From Catalinimonas alkaloidigena (GTDB lineage Bacteria; Bacteroidota; Bacteroidia; Cytophagales; Cyclobacteriaceae): a stretch of 64,000 bases of DNA. This document shows, in pieces, positions 43,817 to 53,532 of the stretch. Position 1 is the stretch's first letter, and each line of letters starts with the position of its first letter. Made by a program: the position numbers and the translations under genes. The notes below the pieces were generated by a model. The model saw only the letters and a list, made by a program, of their open reading frames with translations, did not search any database and was not told where the DNA came from. The stretch spans positions 1,245,001-1,309,000 of the forward strand of contig NZ_JAQFIL010000001.1 in assembly GCF_029504655.1 (NCBI RefSeq). The letters are read 5' to 3'.

Positions 43817-44233
43817 ATGGAAAATGACCATTTTACGGCCGAATTTGAATTTAAAGCATCTCAAAAAATGCTTTATCCTTATCTGAACACCCCAGGGGGA
43901 TTGGCACAGTGGTTTGCTGATGATGTTATAGTCAATGATGACAAAGTGCTTATATTCTTTTGGGATGAAGAGCAACATAAAGCTCGCATTGCTTCTCAAC
44001 GTTTGAATAAGTCAATTAAGTTTGAGTTTTTAGATGGTGAAGAAGGAGCTGCAAATAATACGAGTAATGGATTAACTGATTCTCCTTTCATTGAAATAGA
44101 CCTAGATTCCAATGAGCTTACGGGTACAGTATTTATGCGCATTACTGATACTGCTACTTCTGATGACTCAGAGGAACTCCATGAAATTTGGCAGCAGCTT
44201 ACCGACAGCCTTAAGGAAATAGTAGGTGGGTAA
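43817..44233 (+). CDS. START-like domain protein
   Basis: 138 residues of the SRPBCC/START-like fold, a binding cavity for hydrophobic ligands. Sequence features are EFKASQKMLYPYLNTPGGLAQWFADDV (about 10-36), IFFWDEEQHKARI, and a C-terminal helix EELHEIWQQLTDSLKEIVGG. The ATG at 43817 (MENDHFTAEFEF) is preferred over one 48 bases upstream, because the upstream residues are not part of the fold. This is a conserved Bacteroidetes group without known ligand. An LptF/G-type permease gene follows 77 bases later. Confidence 0.85.
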   Translation: MENDHFTAEFEFKASQKMLYPYLNTPGGLAQWFADDVIVNDDKVLIFFWDEEQHKARIASQRLNKSIKFEFLDGEEGAANNTSNGLTDSPFIEIDLDSNELTGTVFMRITDTATSDDSEELHEIWQQLTDSLKEIVGG

Positions 44234-44310
44234 TAAAATTACACCTGGGTTTTATCTTTTCTTTGCCAAATCTTTTGCAAAGTGAATATTTGCGCAACTT
44301 CTTGCGTTAA

Positions 44311-46011
44311 ATGATAAGAATGAAAAAACTCGATAAATTTATCATATCGTCATTTGTTGGGCCATTTCTGCTCACCTTTGTGGTGGTAGTCTTTATACTG
44401 CTGACGCAGTATATGCTCAAGTACTTTGATGATTTTGTAGGCAAAGATTTAGGAATGGACGTTTTTGCCGAACTCATCATGTATTTTAGCATTAATATGA
44501 CCCCTGTAGCCTTGCCATTGGCAGTACTTTTGTCATCCTTGATGACGTTCGGGAACATGGGAGAACATTTTGAGCTGACTGCGATCAAAGGTGCAGGGAT
44601 TTCTTTGACCCGTGCGGTAAAACCTCTTTTCTTTTTTGTGCTATTGATATCATTTCTAGGCTTCCTTTCCAATAATTACGTAGTTCCAAAGGCTAACCTC
44701 AAAGCATATAGCTTACTTTATGATATCAAGCAGAAAAAACCAGCCTTAGATATTCGTGAGGGAGTTTTTTATGGTGGTATACCCCAATATGAGATTAAGG
44801 TAAATAAAAAATACCCAGACGGGGAAACGCTAAAGGAAATTATCATTTACGACCACCGAAACGGCCTGGGTAATAAAAACGTGATCCTGGCCGACTCCGG
44901 ACGTATGTATACCGTAAATAACGATCGTTTTCTAAAACTTGAGTTGTATAATGGAAATCGTTACTCTGAAGAAAATATGCCGGGAACGAGGGGGAGCGTG
45001 AGCAATGACACCCGCTTTACACGCAATAGTTTTGAGGCTACTACAATGGTGTTCAGTCTCGCTTCTTTTGATATGCAGAGAACAAAAGAAGAATACTTTG
45101 CTCAGCATAGAAGAATGAAAACCATGGGGGAACTCGCTACAGCTATAGACTCACTTTCAGGAGAGAAACTAGCCATAGAATATCAGGCATTTGTAAGCTC
45201 TCCCACATTCTATACGTACCATTTACGTTATGATTCCCTTATGCCTGAGAATATTCGCCAGAAAGCATTGGCGATGGCTGAAAGTGATACCAGTTTGCTT
45301 ACTTACGAAACTGACACAATAGCAGATGATAGTCTCCGTGTGAGTATTGAACGCCATCAACAGGAAATGAACGAAGTTTCTAATTCTGCCCGTCAGCGTA
45401 TGCTTCGTCAGGTAAAAGAACAGGCTAGACAGCAAAGGCTAAGAAATAGCGGCAGCCCACTTAAAAAAGAAAAATATATCCCAAGCGTAGTAGATTCAAG
45501 TCTTATTCAGCGGGCTGATACCTTTATTTCAGATACAGAATACAGCTCTGTAATTGCCAAGGCATTAAACCAAAGCAAAACAATCAATAATACATTACAA
45601 ATAAATACTTCCAAAATTCAGAAACTTGAACGGGAGGTTAATAAAGATCTATACGAAAGCCGCAAAAAAATTGCCCAGGCTATATCTTGTATTATCATGT
45701 TTTTGATAGGAGCACCTTTGGGAGCTATTATCAAAAAAGGGGGCTTAGGCTTTCCGGTGTTGATTTCTATTTGCTTTTTTATTGCTTTTTATGTGCTGAC
45801 TGAAATGAGCAGGAAATGGGCGGATGAACTGTTGATGGATGCGGAAGTCGCGGTGTGGTTTCCAAATATTGTACTGTTGCCTTTTGGCATTCTGTTTATG
45901 CTTCAGGCAAGGCTGGATACGCGTATATTAGAACCAGACTTTTATAAAGTTTGGCTGGATAAACTGAGCAAAAGGTTTCAGTTGGTTCGCAAAAAAGTCT
46001 CTTTGCAGTAA
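44311..46011 (+). CDS. LptF/LptG-family permease
   Basis: A 566-residue inner-membrane permease of the LPS export system (YjgP/YjgQ). Helices at about 12-34, 52-75, 98-118 precede a large periplasmic beta-jellyroll-type region (125-260). A long charged, helical insert (270-440) contains LRYDSLMPENIRQKALAMA and HQQEMNEVSNSARQRMLR, followed by three C-terminal helices (about 453-545). Typical proteobacterial LptF/G have 350-370 residues; the long insert is characteristic of Bacteroidetes forms. It cooperates with an LptB ATPase encoded elsewhere. The start may instead be the ATG at 44320. Confidence 0.9.
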   Translation: MIRMKKLDKFIISSFVGPFLLTFVVVVFILLTQYMLKYFDDFVGKDLGMDVFAELIMYFSINMTPVALPLAVLLSSLMTFGNMGEHFELTAIKGAGISLTRAVKPLFFFVLLISFLGFLSNNYVVPKANLKAYSLLYDIKQKKPALDIREGVFYGGIPQYEIKVNKKYPDGETLKEIIIYDHRNGLGNKNVILADSGRMYTVNNDRFLKLELYNGNRYSEENMPGTRGSVSNDTRFTRNSFEATTMVFSLASFDMQRTKEEYFAQHRRMKTMGELATAIDSLSGEKLAIEYQAFVSSPTFYTYHLRYDSLMPENIRQKALAMAESDTSLLTYETDTIADDSLRVSIERHQQEMNEVSNSARQRMLRQVKEQARQQRLRNSGSPLKKEKYIPSVVDSSLIQRADTFISDTEYSSVIAKALNQSKTINNTLQINTSKIQKLEREVNKDLYESRKKIAQAISCIIMFLIGAPLGAIIKKGGLGFPVLISICFFIAFYVLTEMSRKWADELLMDAEVAVWFPNIVLLPFGILFMLQARLDTRILEPDFYKVWLDKLSKRFQLVRKKVSLQ

Positions 46012-46108
46012 AAGTATGCCGGAAAAGATAAATACGTTTATCTGAACTAGTTAAAAGAAGGGGCAGTTTATTATGCATAAAAAAAAATAATATTAAATTG
46101 CGGGCTAT

Positions 46109-46140
46109 TTTGAAAAAATACTTAATAGTCTCTACCTTTG
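46109..46140 (+). promoter_or_regulatory. Promoter for rpsO
   Basis: TTTG at 46109-46112, 20 bases, then TACCTTTG at 46133-46140, an exact match to TAnnTTTG. The start codon follows 34 bases downstream. Confidence 0.75.
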
Positions 46141-46174
46141 TGCAAATTTTTGAAGAACCATACTTTATATAGGC

Positions 46175-46450
46175 ATGTATTTAACCAATGAAAAAAAGCA
46201 GGAGATATTTGAAAAGCACGGCATTGATAAGTCGAAGACTGACACTGGCTCTCCTGAATCTCAAATAGCGCTTTTTACGCACAGGATTAATCACCTGACT
46301 GAGCACCTTAAAATTAACAAGAAAGATCACTCTTCTCGTCTGGGTTTATTGAAGTTGGTAGGTAAGAGAAGAAGACTGCTCGAGTATCTTCAAGCAAATG
46401 ATATTGAGCGTTATAGAGCAACTTTAGCTGATTTGAATCTGAGAAAATAA
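46175..46450 (+). CDS. rpsO: Ribosomal protein S15
   Basis: The 91-residue S15, which binds 16S rRNA in the platform of the 30S subunit. Family features: [24 protein letters not shown] (22-45), [21 protein letters not shown] and the [12 protein letters not shown] end. The rpsO-pnp order is conserved across bacteria. A hairpin separates the two. Confidence 0.97.
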   Translation: MYLTNEKKQEIFEKHGIDKSKTDTGSPESQIALFTHRINHLTEHLKINKKDHSSRLGLLKLVGKRRRLLEYLQANDIERYRATLADLNLRK

Positions 46451-46458
46451 TAACATCT

Positions 46459-46481
46459 GGGGAATCTTTGAACGATTCCCC
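46459..46481 (+). terminator. Hairpin between rpsO and pnp
   Basis: GGGGAATC at 46459-46466 and GATTCCCC at 46474-46481 form a perfect 8-base stem with a 7-base loop. A T-rich stretch begins only about 20 bases later, so it may be a weak terminator or a processing site for the rpsO message. Confidence 0.6.
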
Positions 46482-46628
46482 TTCTGCATTCCATTCGTTC
46501 CCTTTTTTTTTTCTTATCTTTTGTTGATAACTCTTTTTTAGCTTGCCAAGCGGTTTTTAACCATTTCAGCTTACCGTAGTTATCATCTTCACTAGATGGA
46601 ATCACTTTTAGAAATTTAGATTTTAGAT

Positions 46629-48758
46629 ATGCACCTTAACGCAATTACAAAAGAAATTACACTTGCTGACGGCAGAACGATTACCATAGAAACAGGTAAA
46701 TTGGCAAGACAGGCTGATGGGGCCGTAGTAGTACGTATGGGCGATACGATGTTGCTCGCTACTGTGGTAGCTAACCGTGAAGCCAGAGAGGGCGTAGATT
46801 TTCTTCCTTTATCAGTAGATTATCAGGAAAAATTTGCCGCTGCAGGTAGAATTCCTGGGGGATTTATCAAGCGGGAAGGAAGGCTCTCTGAACATGAAAT
46901 TCTGGTAAGCCGACTGGTTGACAGGGCTTTGCGCCCCATTTTTCCTGAGGATTTTCATGCTGAAGTGCAGGTAAATATTAACCTGATCTCAGCTGACAAA
47001 GAAGTGATGCCTGATGCACTGGCAGCGCTGGCTGCATCTTCAGCAATCGCGGTTTCTGATATACCTTTTGGTGAACCAATTTCAGAAGTTAGGGTAGTAA
47101 AATTTAATGGTGCTTATATAATTAACCCAAATGCCCAGCAAACTGAAGAAGCTGAGCTTGATATGATAGTTGCTGGATCCAGCAAAAATATTATCATGGT
47201 AGAGGGGGAGATGAACGAGGTGAGTGAAGCTGAAATGCTAGAAGCTATCAATGCTGCACATGAGGCTATTAAAATTCAGTGCCAGGCTCAAAAAGAGCTT
47301 TCCGATCAACTTAACCCCAACAAGCGTGAGTATGAGCATGAAGTGCATGATGAGGAGTTAAAGAAAGAGCTTTTTGAAAAATATTATGACCAGGTATATG
47401 CTATCTATGCAGAAGGTATACCCAGTAAGGATGTGCGCAGAGAGCGTTTTAAAGAAATTAAAGACAGCTATACCGAAAGTCTGCCTGAAGAGCACGAAAT
47501 AGATTTAGGACTGGTAAGCAAGTATTTTGGAGAGATCCAGAAAAAAGCTGCCCGCAACCTGGTACTAGACGAACAGAAAAGATTGGATGGACGTAAATTA
47601 GATGAGGTTCGTCCTATTTTCTCAGAAGTAGGATACCTACCTACTGCACATGGCTCAGCGGTTTTTACCAGAGGAGAAACGCAGTCACTTACCACAGTAA
47701 CTTTAGGTACCAAACTGGATGAGCAGATGATTGATGGTGCTATGGTTTCGGGAAGTAATAAGTTTATTCTACATTATAACTTTCCTGCCTTTTCTACAGG
47801 TGAGGTTAGACCCAACCGTGGTCCTGGCCGACGCGAAATTGGTCATGGAAACCTTGCTTTTAGAGCACTGAAAAAAGTTTTACCTAAAGATGAGGATAAT
47901 CCTTACACCATTAGAGTCGTATCAGATATTCTAGAATCCAACGGCTCTTCATCAATGGCTACTGTATGTGCAGGATCGCTGGCACTTATGGATACTGGTA
48001 TACCCATAACTGCTTCAGTATCAGGTATTGCCATGGGCCTAATTACGGATAATGAATCAGGGAAATATGCCGTATTATCTGATATTTTAGGTGATGAAGA
48101 TCACTTGGGCGATATGGACTTCAAGGTCGCTGGTACGAGCAAAGGTATTACTGCCTGCCAGATGGATATCAAAATAGACGGACTTTCATTCCAAGTATTG
48201 GAAGAGGCACTGAAGCAAGCCAATCAAGGGCGACTGCATATCTTAAATGAGATGGACAAAACCATTTCAGCTCCCAACGAAAGTCTTAAACCAAATGCTC
48301 CACGCTCGGCATCTCTTAAAATTGAGCGAGACATGATTGGTGCCTTAATAGGCCCCGGTGGTAAGGTAGTACAGGAAATTCAAAAAGAAACCAACACAAC
48401 TATAGTTATCGAAGAAGTGGGTGACAAAGGGCATGTAAACATATTTGCTTCCGATGAGCAGGATATGAACAAAGCACTTTCTCGAGTAAAAGCGATCGTT
48501 GCTGTACCTACCGTAGGTGAAACTTATGATGGTACTGTGAAGTCAATTATGCCATTTGGTGCATTCGTTGAGTTTATGCCTGGTAAAGACGGTCTGCTAC
48601 ATATATCAGAAATTAAGTGGGAGCGCGTTGAAAGTATGGATGGGGTAATGGAAGTAGGAGAGGAAGTAAGAGTTAAGCTGGTAGATGTAGATAAAAAGAC
48701 TGGAAAGTATCGTTTGTCAAGAAAGGTACTTCTCCCAAAACCAGAAAAAAAGCAATAG
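46629..48758 (+). CDS. pnp: Polyribonucleotide nucleotidyltransferase (PNPase)
   Basis: A phosphorolytic 3'-5' exoribonuclease, 709 residues. Two RNase PH cores: the first includes [26 protein letters not shown] (about 57-82) and [13 protein letters not shown]; the second has [16 protein letters not shown] (about 345-360), [11 protein letters not shown] and [16 protein letters not shown]. Then KH (about 565-625, [17 protein letters not shown]) and S1 (about 628-700, [28 protein letters not shown]). It has all domains and normal length. Confidence 0.97.
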   Translation: MHLNAITKEITLADGRTITIETGKLARQADGAVVVRMGDTMLLATVVANREAREGVDFLPLSVDYQEKFAAAGRIPGGFIKREGRLSEHEILVSRLVDRALRPIFPEDFHAEVQVNINLISADKEVMPDALAALAASSAIAVSDIPFGEPISEVRVVKFNGAYIINPNAQQTEEAELDMIVAGSSKNIIMVEGEMNEVSEAEMLEAINAAHEAIKIQCQAQKELSDQLNPNKREYEHEVHDEELKKELFEKYYDQVYAIYAEGIPSKDVRRERFKEIKDSYTESLPEEHEIDLGLVSKYFGEIQKKAARNLVLDEQKRLDGRKLDEVRPIFSEVGYLPTAHGSAVFTRGETQSLTTVTLGTKLDEQMIDGAMVSGSNKFILHYNFPAFSTGEVRPNRGPGRREIGHGNLAFRALKKVLPKDEDNPYTIRVVSDILESNGSSSMATVCAGSLALMDTGIPITASVSGIAMGLITDNESGKYAVLSDILGDEDHLGDMDFKVAGTSKGITACQMDIKIDGLSFQVLEEALKQANQGRLHILNEMDKTISAPNESLKPNAPRSASLKIERDMIGALIGPGGKVVQEIQKETNTTIVIEEVGDKGHVNIFASDEQDMNKALSRVKAIVAVPTVGETYDGTVKSIMPFGAFVEFMPGKDGLLHISEIKWERVESMDGVMEVGEEVRVKLVDVDKKTGKYRLSRKVLLPKPEKKQ

Positions 48759-48896
48759 CACAGAAATTGCAGCATTTCATTGGTTTTTAGAAAAAGTAGC
48801 ATATTAGTTTGATATCCTACGTCCTTAAGGAACTAACAAATCACCTATGCTTGTTGCATGCTTGTACATCACAAAAATCACTCAAACCCTAAGTGA

Positions 48897-49760
48897 ATGA
48901 GACAACTAAAGATTAGTAAACAGATTACTAATAGGGAAAGTCAGTCGCTGGACAAATACCTGCAAGAGATTGGAAAAGTTGATTTGCTTACGCCAGATGA
49001 AGAAGTAGACCTGGCAAAGAGAATACGGTCAGGTGACCAACTTGCGCTTGAAAAGCTTACTAAAGCCAATCTAAGGTTTGTCGTGTCAGTAGCAAAACAG
49101 TATCAGAATCAAGGTTTAACTTTAGGGGACCTTATTAACGAAGGTAATCTGGGCCTAATCAAAGCCGCACAAAGGTTTGATGAAACGCGTGGTTTTAAGT
49201 TTATTTCTTATGCTGTCTGGTGGATTCGCCAATCTATCCTTCAAGCCCTGGCTGAACAATCCAGGATTGTAAGATTACCACTCAACCGTGTAGGATCACT
49301 CAACAAGATCTCGAAAACATTTTCCGAACTTGAGCAAAAATATGAGAGAGAACCTTCTCCGGATGAACTCGCTGATGTATTGGAAGTGACTACTAATGAG
49401 GTGGTAGACACTATGAAAATCTCGGGAAGACACGTTTCTATGGATGCTCCCTTTGTGCAGGGTGAGGAAAACAGTCTACTTGATGTACTGGAAAATGACA
49501 CTGAAGAGACTCCTGATTCATCACTAATGAATGACTCTCTACGTAGAGAGGTTCAAAGGGCTCTTTCAACCCTCACACAACGTGAAGCAGATGTAATTAC
49601 CCTTTATTTTGGCCTCAATGGAGAACATGCCATGACATTGGAAGAAATTGGCGAAAGGTTCAACCTGACCCGTGAGCGCGTAAGACAAATTAAAGAAAAA
49701 GCGATTCGTCGTCTACGTCACACCTCTCGTAGTAAGGCCCTGAAACCTTATTTAGGCTAA
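48897..49760 (+). CDS. rpoD: Primary sigma factor RpoD
   Basis: The housekeeping sigma-70 factor, 287 residues, short because it lacks region 1.1 as usual in Bacteroidetes. Region 1.2 is [27 protein letters not shown] (17-43). Region 2 is [29 protein letters not shown] and [19 protein letters not shown]; region 3 is [20 protein letters not shown]; region 4 includes [29 protein letters not shown]. It recognises TTG/TAnnTTTG promoters such as those seen in this window. A terminator follows. Confidence 0.97.
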   Translation: MRQLKISKQITNRESQSLDKYLQEIGKVDLLTPDEEVDLAKRIRSGDQLALEKLTKANLRFVVSVAKQYQNQGLTLGDLINEGNLGLIKAAQRFDETRGFKFISYAVWWIRQSILQALAEQSRIVRLPLNRVGSLNKISKTFSELEQKYEREPSPDELADVLEVTTNEVVDTMKISGRHVSMDAPFVQGEENSLLDVLENDTEETPDSSLMNDSLRREVQRALSTLTQREADVITLYFGLNGEHAMTLEEIGERFNLTRERVRQIKEKAIRRLRHTSRSKALKPYLG

Positions 49761-49784
49761 GATATTTCATCTTTAAAATTTTAG

Positions 49785-49808
49785 AAGGTCTCTTACAGGA
49801 GACCTTTT
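49785..49808 (+). terminator. Rho-independent terminator after rpoD
   Basis: AAGGTCTC at 49785-49792, 6-base loop, GAGACCTT at 49799-49806, then T's. Confidence 0.85.
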
Positions 49809-49827
49809 CTGTTTTACAGGAAAGCGA

Positions 49828-49835
49828 TAACTTTG
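49828..49835 (+). promoter_or_regulatory. Putative -7 element for trxB
   Basis: TAACTTTG matches TAnnTTTG and lies 67 bases before the trxB start codon. No clear -33 TTG is visible because the rpoD terminator occupies that space. Confidence 0.4.
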
Positions 49836-49902
49836 TCCGTAAGCCAGTCGTATTAATAAACGAATATCTATATTTTTATATATACAAACTAATTAAGAAG
49901 AA

Positions 49903-50877
49903 ATGACGAAAGAAAAAGTCAACTTATTGATATTGGGATCTGGTCCTGCAGGTTATACTGCTGCTATTTATGCATCTCGAGCCAATCTTAACCCTGTACT
50001 TTATCATGGTGACCAGCCCGGAGGACAGTTGACAATCACTACAGATGTAGAAAACTACCCTGGCTATCCTGAAGGAATTATGGGACCGCAGATGATGATA
50101 GATTTCCAGAAGCAGGCAGAACGTTTCGGCACAGACATTCGTAATGGGCTAGCCACATCGGTAGATTTTTCTTCCTATCCTCATAAAGTTATTATAGATG
50201 AGCAGCATGAGGTTGAAGCAAATGCTGTAATCATTGCTACCGGTGCTTCTGCCAAATGGTTAGGCTTGCATTCTGAAGAAAGGCTGAATGGTAGAGGAGT
50301 TTCAGCCTGTGCTGTTTGTGACGGCTTCTTTTTCCGTGGACAGGAAGTAGCTGTAGTAGGGGGCGGTGACACGGCTGCGGAAGAAGCCAGTTATCTCTCA
50401 AAACTTTGCAAGAAAGTGTACATGCTAGTGAGACGAGATGAAATGAGAGCTTCTGCGATCATGCAACAACGTGTTGAAAATGCTGAGAATATTGAAATAC
50501 TATGGAATACAGAAACTGAAGAGATTCTTGGTGAAGAAGAGGTGGAAGCTATGCGTATAGTAAACAATCAGACCGGGGAGAAAAAAGAGATTCCTGTTCA
50601 GGGTTTCTTTGTAGCGATTGGTCACGAGCCCAATACATCCATTTTCAAGGATTATATTAATATGGATGAAAGTGGCTACATCAAGACTGTTCCGGGAAGC
50701 GCCAGAACCAATGTAGAGGGTGTATTTGCTTCAGGTGATGCGCAGGATCATATTTATCGTCAGGCAGTTACTGCAGCAGGTACTGGCTGCATGGCAGCAT
50801 TGGATGCAGAACGCTTCCTGGCGGCAAAAGAGTTAGGTATTGTGGAAGGAATTCCAACAATTTCTATGAAAGAATAG
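49903..50877 (+). CDS. trxB: Thioredoxin reductase
   Basis: An FAD- and NADPH-dependent enzyme that keeps thioredoxin reduced, 324 residues. FAD-binding GSGPAG at 12-17, redox active CAVC at 136-139, NADPH-binding VVGGGDTAAEEASYL, and the second FAD motif GVFASGDAQD. Length is normal. It is followed by a bidirectional terminator shared with a GNAT gene. Confidence 0.97.
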   Translation: MTKEKVNLLILGSGPAGYTAAIYASRANLNPVLYHGDQPGGQLTITTDVENYPGYPEGIMGPQMMIDFQKQAERFGTDIRNGLATSVDFSSYPHKVIIDEQHEVEANAVIIATGASAKWLGLHSEERLNGRGVSACAVCDGFFFRGQEVAVVGGGDTAAEEASYLSKLCKKVYMLVRRDEMRASAIMQQRVENAENIEILWNTETEEILGEEEVEAMRIVNNQTGEKKEIPVQGFFVAIGHEPNTSIFKDYINMDESGYIKTVPGSARTNVEGVFASGDAQDHIYRQAVTAAGTGCMAALDAERFLAAKELGIVEGIPTISMKE

Positions 50878-50901
50878 GTGACTATAGTATGTCAGCAAAA
50901 T

Positions 50902-50931
50902 AAAAAAGGGATTAATGCTAATCTCTTTTTT
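50902..50931. terminator. Bidirectional terminator between trxB and the GNAT gene
   Basis: GGGATTA at 50908-50914 pairs with TAATCTC at 50919-50925 around ATGC, with A's at 902-907 pairing T's at 926-931. Convergent genes abut it, and the GNAT stop codon overlaps its right edge. Confidence 0.85.
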
Positions 50932-51361
50932 ATTTTTCCATCGTAAAGTGTTTGATACCACATTCTACGAATTCATTTCCTACCACTTCAAAACCAAACT
51001 TTTTGTAAAAATCAATAGCAGCAGTCTGGGCATGCATATATATTTTTTGCTGACTGACATTAGGGTCATTTTCAATATCGCTTAATACAGCTTTTACAAT
51101 ACTTTGCCCAACACCTGTCATCCGACAGGAACTTAGTACTGCAAACCTTTCCAGCTTAATGCCATGTTCGGTTACTCTCCAGCGGCCTGTTCCACACGGA
51201 TTGCCATCTTTATCAAAAGCCAGGAAGTGGGTTGAACTGTTTTCAAACTCATCAAACTCCTCTTCGGGGTTTACTTCCTGTTCTTTAATAAAAACTTCTT
51301 CTCTGATTTTGAACGCCTGCTCAAGCTCTTCCTCATTAACTACTTTTCTGACTCTGGTCAA
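50930..51361 (-). CDS. GNAT-family acetyltransferase
   Basis: A 143-residue N-acetyltransferase of the short YjcF/ElaA-like type. Features: IREEVFIKEQEVNPEEEFDEF (19-39), the acetyl-CoA loop region VLSSCRMTGVGQSIVKAVL (about 75-93), KIYMHAQTAAIDFYKKFGFEVVGNEFVECGI. Substrate unknown. It faces trxB across a terminator. Confidence 0.88.
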   Translation of the reverse strand: MTRVRKVVNEEELEQAFKIREEVFIKEQEVNPEEEFDEFENSSTHFLAFDKDGNPCGTGRWRVTEHGIKLERFAVLSSCRMTGVGQSIVKAVLSDIENDPNVSQQKIYMHAQTAAIDFYKKFGFEVVGNEFVECGIKHFTMEK

Positions 51362-51412
51362 TGTAAATCTGATTAATTGATAATGTAATAAATAAAACCG
51401 CCTGGTGAAAAA

Positions 51413-52369
51413 TTATTCATTAATCTGAAGGTTATCAGCTCGTTCATAAGCTTCAATGATATCTTTCACCAATTTATGTCGTACTACATCCTCTCCACCA
51501 AGTTCAACAAAACCTATTCCCTTTACGCCTTTCAATACTTCCAGCGTTTCAATAAGTCCGGACTTATGATTTTTAGGCAAGTCGATCTGTGAACGGTCCC
51601 CGGTTACAATCACCTTGGAATTTGGCCCCATACGCGTAAGAAACATCTTGATCTGCATAGGAGTAGTGTTTTGCGCTTCATCCAGCAGAATAAATGCATT
51701 CTGTAAGGTACGTCCTCGCATATAGGCCAGCGGAGCAATCTCAATTACCTTATTTTCTTCGTAGAACTTTAGTTTTTCGCTAGGCACCATGTCAAATAGC
51801 GCGTCGTAAATGGGGCGAAGATAGGGGTCTATCTTTTCTTTAAGGTCTCCGGGAAGAAAACCCAGGTTTTCACCTGCCTCTACTGCCGGACGGGTAATGA
51901 TAATTTTTTTAACCCGCTTATTTTTTAAGGCTTTGACTGCCAGAGCCACTGAAATATAAGTTTTTCCGGTACCGGCAGGACCAATCGCAAAAACCAGATC
52001 ATTTTGGGCTGCTGACTCCACCAGTGATTTCTGATTAGGTGTTTTGGGCTTTATTACTGCTCCACGCGTTCCGTAGATAAGAATATCATCGTCTGTCGCA
52101 ATAAAGTCCGGTTTGTTTTCACTATTGATTAGTAACTGTACGCTCTCTTCAGTGAGCTTTCCATATTTGTGGTAATGCGTCAGCAGTGAATTCAGGATAT
52201 CATTGATTTTGATAATTTCTGGAGTGCTTCCCTGTATCAATATCTCATTACCACGAGACACAATTTTACTTTCAGGAAAAGCGTTGGAAATCTTTTTAAT
52301 GTTTTTATTTTCCACTCCCAGAAAATCTAAAAGTGAAATGTTTTCTAGTGTAATAACTTTTTCTACCAA
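51413..52369 (-). CDS. PhoH-family ATPase
   Basis: A 318-residue PhoH-like protein. The N-terminal 95 residues form the small KH-like region, followed by the ATPase with Walker A GPAGTGKT at 130-137, GFLPGDLKEKIDPYLRPIYDAL, the Walker B region FILLDEAQNTTPMQIKMFLTRMG, and VTGDRSQIDLPKN. PhoH proteins bind RNA and are linked to RNA metabolism and phosphate stress. It has the usual length. Confidence 0.94.
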   Translation of the reverse strand: MVEKVITLENISLLDFLGVENKNIKKISNAFPESKIVSRGNEILIQGSTPEIIKINDILNSLLTHYHKYGKLTEESVQLLINSENKPDFIATDDDILIYGTRGAVIKPKTPNQKSLVESAAQNDLVFAIGPAGTGKTYISVALAVKALKNKRVKKIIITRPAVEAGENLGFLPGDLKEKIDPYLRPIYDALFDMVPSEKLKFYEENKVIEIAPLAYMRGRTLQNAFILLDEAQNTTPMQIKMFLTRMGPNSKVIVTGDRSQIDLPKNHKSGLIETLEVLKGVKGIGFVELGGEDVVRHKLVKDIIEAYERADNLQINE

Positions 52370-52429
52370 ATGCTCAAGGGTCTTGTTGAATAATTTATCT
52401 ATCTAACGATTAATGTCTTGAATAATGTT

Positions 52430-52437
52430 TACTTTTG
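52430..52437 (+). promoter_or_regulatory. Putative -7 element for the SAM hydrolase family gene
   Basis: TACTTTTG matches TAnnTTTG, 35 bases before the start codon. No -33 TTG is at the right distance. Confidence 0.4.
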
Positions 52438-52472
52438 CTACCTAAAATTAGAGAAATTTTTAGACCGTTTCC

Positions 52473-53237
52473 ATGCCGCTGATCACATTTATGTCAGATT
52501 TTGGTCTGACCGATTATTATATCGCTGCGGTCAAGGCTAAGCTTTATACGAGTGACTCTTCTCTTCAGATAGTTGATATTAGCCATCAGATCGACAGTTT
52601 TGACCTTTCACATGCATCATTTATACTACGTTCAGTATATAGGGATTTTCCTCAAAATACTGTCCATTTGATAGCAGTAGGTGCTTCTTCTTTCGCAGAA
52701 GAATATATTGCTGTACAACTGGATAATCATTTTTTTGTTAGTGCAGATAATGGCATCATCAGCCTGTTAAGTGAGCAGGAACCACAGAAAATCGTGCGTC
52801 TATCTGCTAATACTTCTTCTACTTTTGCTGCCAAAGATATACTGGCGCCTGCTGTTGCTGCCATTGCCTCAGGCAAAAAGCTGGAGGAAATCGGGCAAGT
52901 TGTCAATAGCATGAATCGTAAGATTCCTCGACAACTGAAAGCCAATAAAAAGATGATATCCGGAAACATCATTCATGTAGATAATTATGGGAATCTCATC
53001 ACCAATATTGATCGCTATACTTTTGATGTACTGAGTAAAGATATCAACTATGAAATCACTGTAGGCAGAGAACATTTTAGCGAAATACAACAAAATTATT
53101 TTGATGTAGATTATGGAGAATGTGCTTTATTTTTTAATCATCAGGGACTTTTAGAAATTAGCATCAATCACGGAAGTGCCTCAGTGCTGCTAGGATTAGC
53201 ATTTGACAGTCCGGTTCATATCCGTTTTGAACGATAG
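52473..53237 (+). CDS. S-adenosylmethionine hydrolase family protein (DUF62)
   Basis: A 254-residue member of the SAM hydroxide adenosyltransferase/fluorinase-chlorinase family, which cleaves SAM to adenosine and methionine using a hydroxide ion. Features: ITFMSDFGLTDYYIAAVKA (4-22), SADNGIISLL (about 89-98), FAAKDILAPAVAAIASGKKL, and HVDNYGNLITNI (about 168-179). The halide-binding substitutions of true halogenases cannot be judged, and hydroxide is the more likely nucleophile. It has its own promoter-like element and is divergent from phoH. Confidence 0.9.
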   Translation: MPLITFMSDFGLTDYYIAAVKAKLYTSDSSLQIVDISHQIDSFDLSHASFILRSVYRDFPQNTVHLIAVGASSFAEEYIAVQLDNHFFVSADNGIISLLSEQEPQKIVRLSANTSSTFAAKDILAPAVAAIASGKKLEEIGQVVNSMNRKIPRQLKANKKMISGNIIHVDNYGNLITNIDRYTFDVLSKDINYEITVGREHFSEIQQNYFDVDYGECALFFNHQGLLEISINHGSASVLLGLAFDSPVHIRFER

Positions 53238-53259
53238 TAGGAAAAAATATCCGGCAACC

Positions 53260-53290
53260 TTTGTTATTTATGCATACATACATAATTTTG
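53260..53290 (+). promoter_or_regulatory. Promoter for tRNA-Leu
   Basis: TTTG at 53260-53263, exactly 19 bases, then TAATTTTG at 53283-53290. The tRNA begins 12 bases downstream, placing the start of transcription very near its 5' end. Confidence 0.8.
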
Positions 53291-53301
53291 CAAACCTTTA
53301 A

Positions 53302-53385
53302 GCCTGGATGGCGGAATTGGTAGACGCGTTGGTCTCAAACACCAATGGGGTAACACCCGTGCCGGTTCGACTCCGGCTCCAGGTA
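53302..53385 (+). tRNA. tRNA-Leu (CAA)
   Basis: 84 bases with a long variable arm, typical of a type II tRNA. Acceptor GCCTGGA with TCCAGGT (G1-U72), anticodon stem TTGGT/ACCAA, anticodon CAA in loop CTCAAAC, T stem GCCGG/CCGGC with TTCGACT loop. CCA is not encoded. A strong terminator follows. Confidence 0.97.
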
Positions 53386-53388
53386 CTT

Positions 53389-53427
53389 AAGCCTGTAAGT
53401 CTTTGATTTACAGGCTTTATTTTTTTG
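53389..53427 (+). terminator. Terminator for tRNA-Leu
   Basis: AAGCCTGTAA at 53389-53398 with TTACAGGCTT at 53408-53417 (one mismatch), then a T-run at 53420-53427. It overlaps any coding start proposed upstream of 53533 for the xylanase. Confidence 0.9.
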
Positions 53428-53532
53428 CTTCCTACTTCCTTCCTGATACTTTTTTTTGAGAGGCAGGATTACTTAATTGTATTTGCCAAACGCAATAGCA
53501 AAGAACTTTTTGAGTTTAATGCGCAAAGACCT

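Noticed and set aside
46459..46481. Classic terminator after rpsO
   Set aside because: Stem is perfect but a T-run does not follow directly, so a processing or regulatory hairpin is equally likely; kept only with low confidence.
53425..53532. Upstream extension of the xylanase frame
   Set aside because: It overlaps the tRNA-Leu terminator and would bury the signal peptide behind 36 extra residues; the ATG at 53533 is better.
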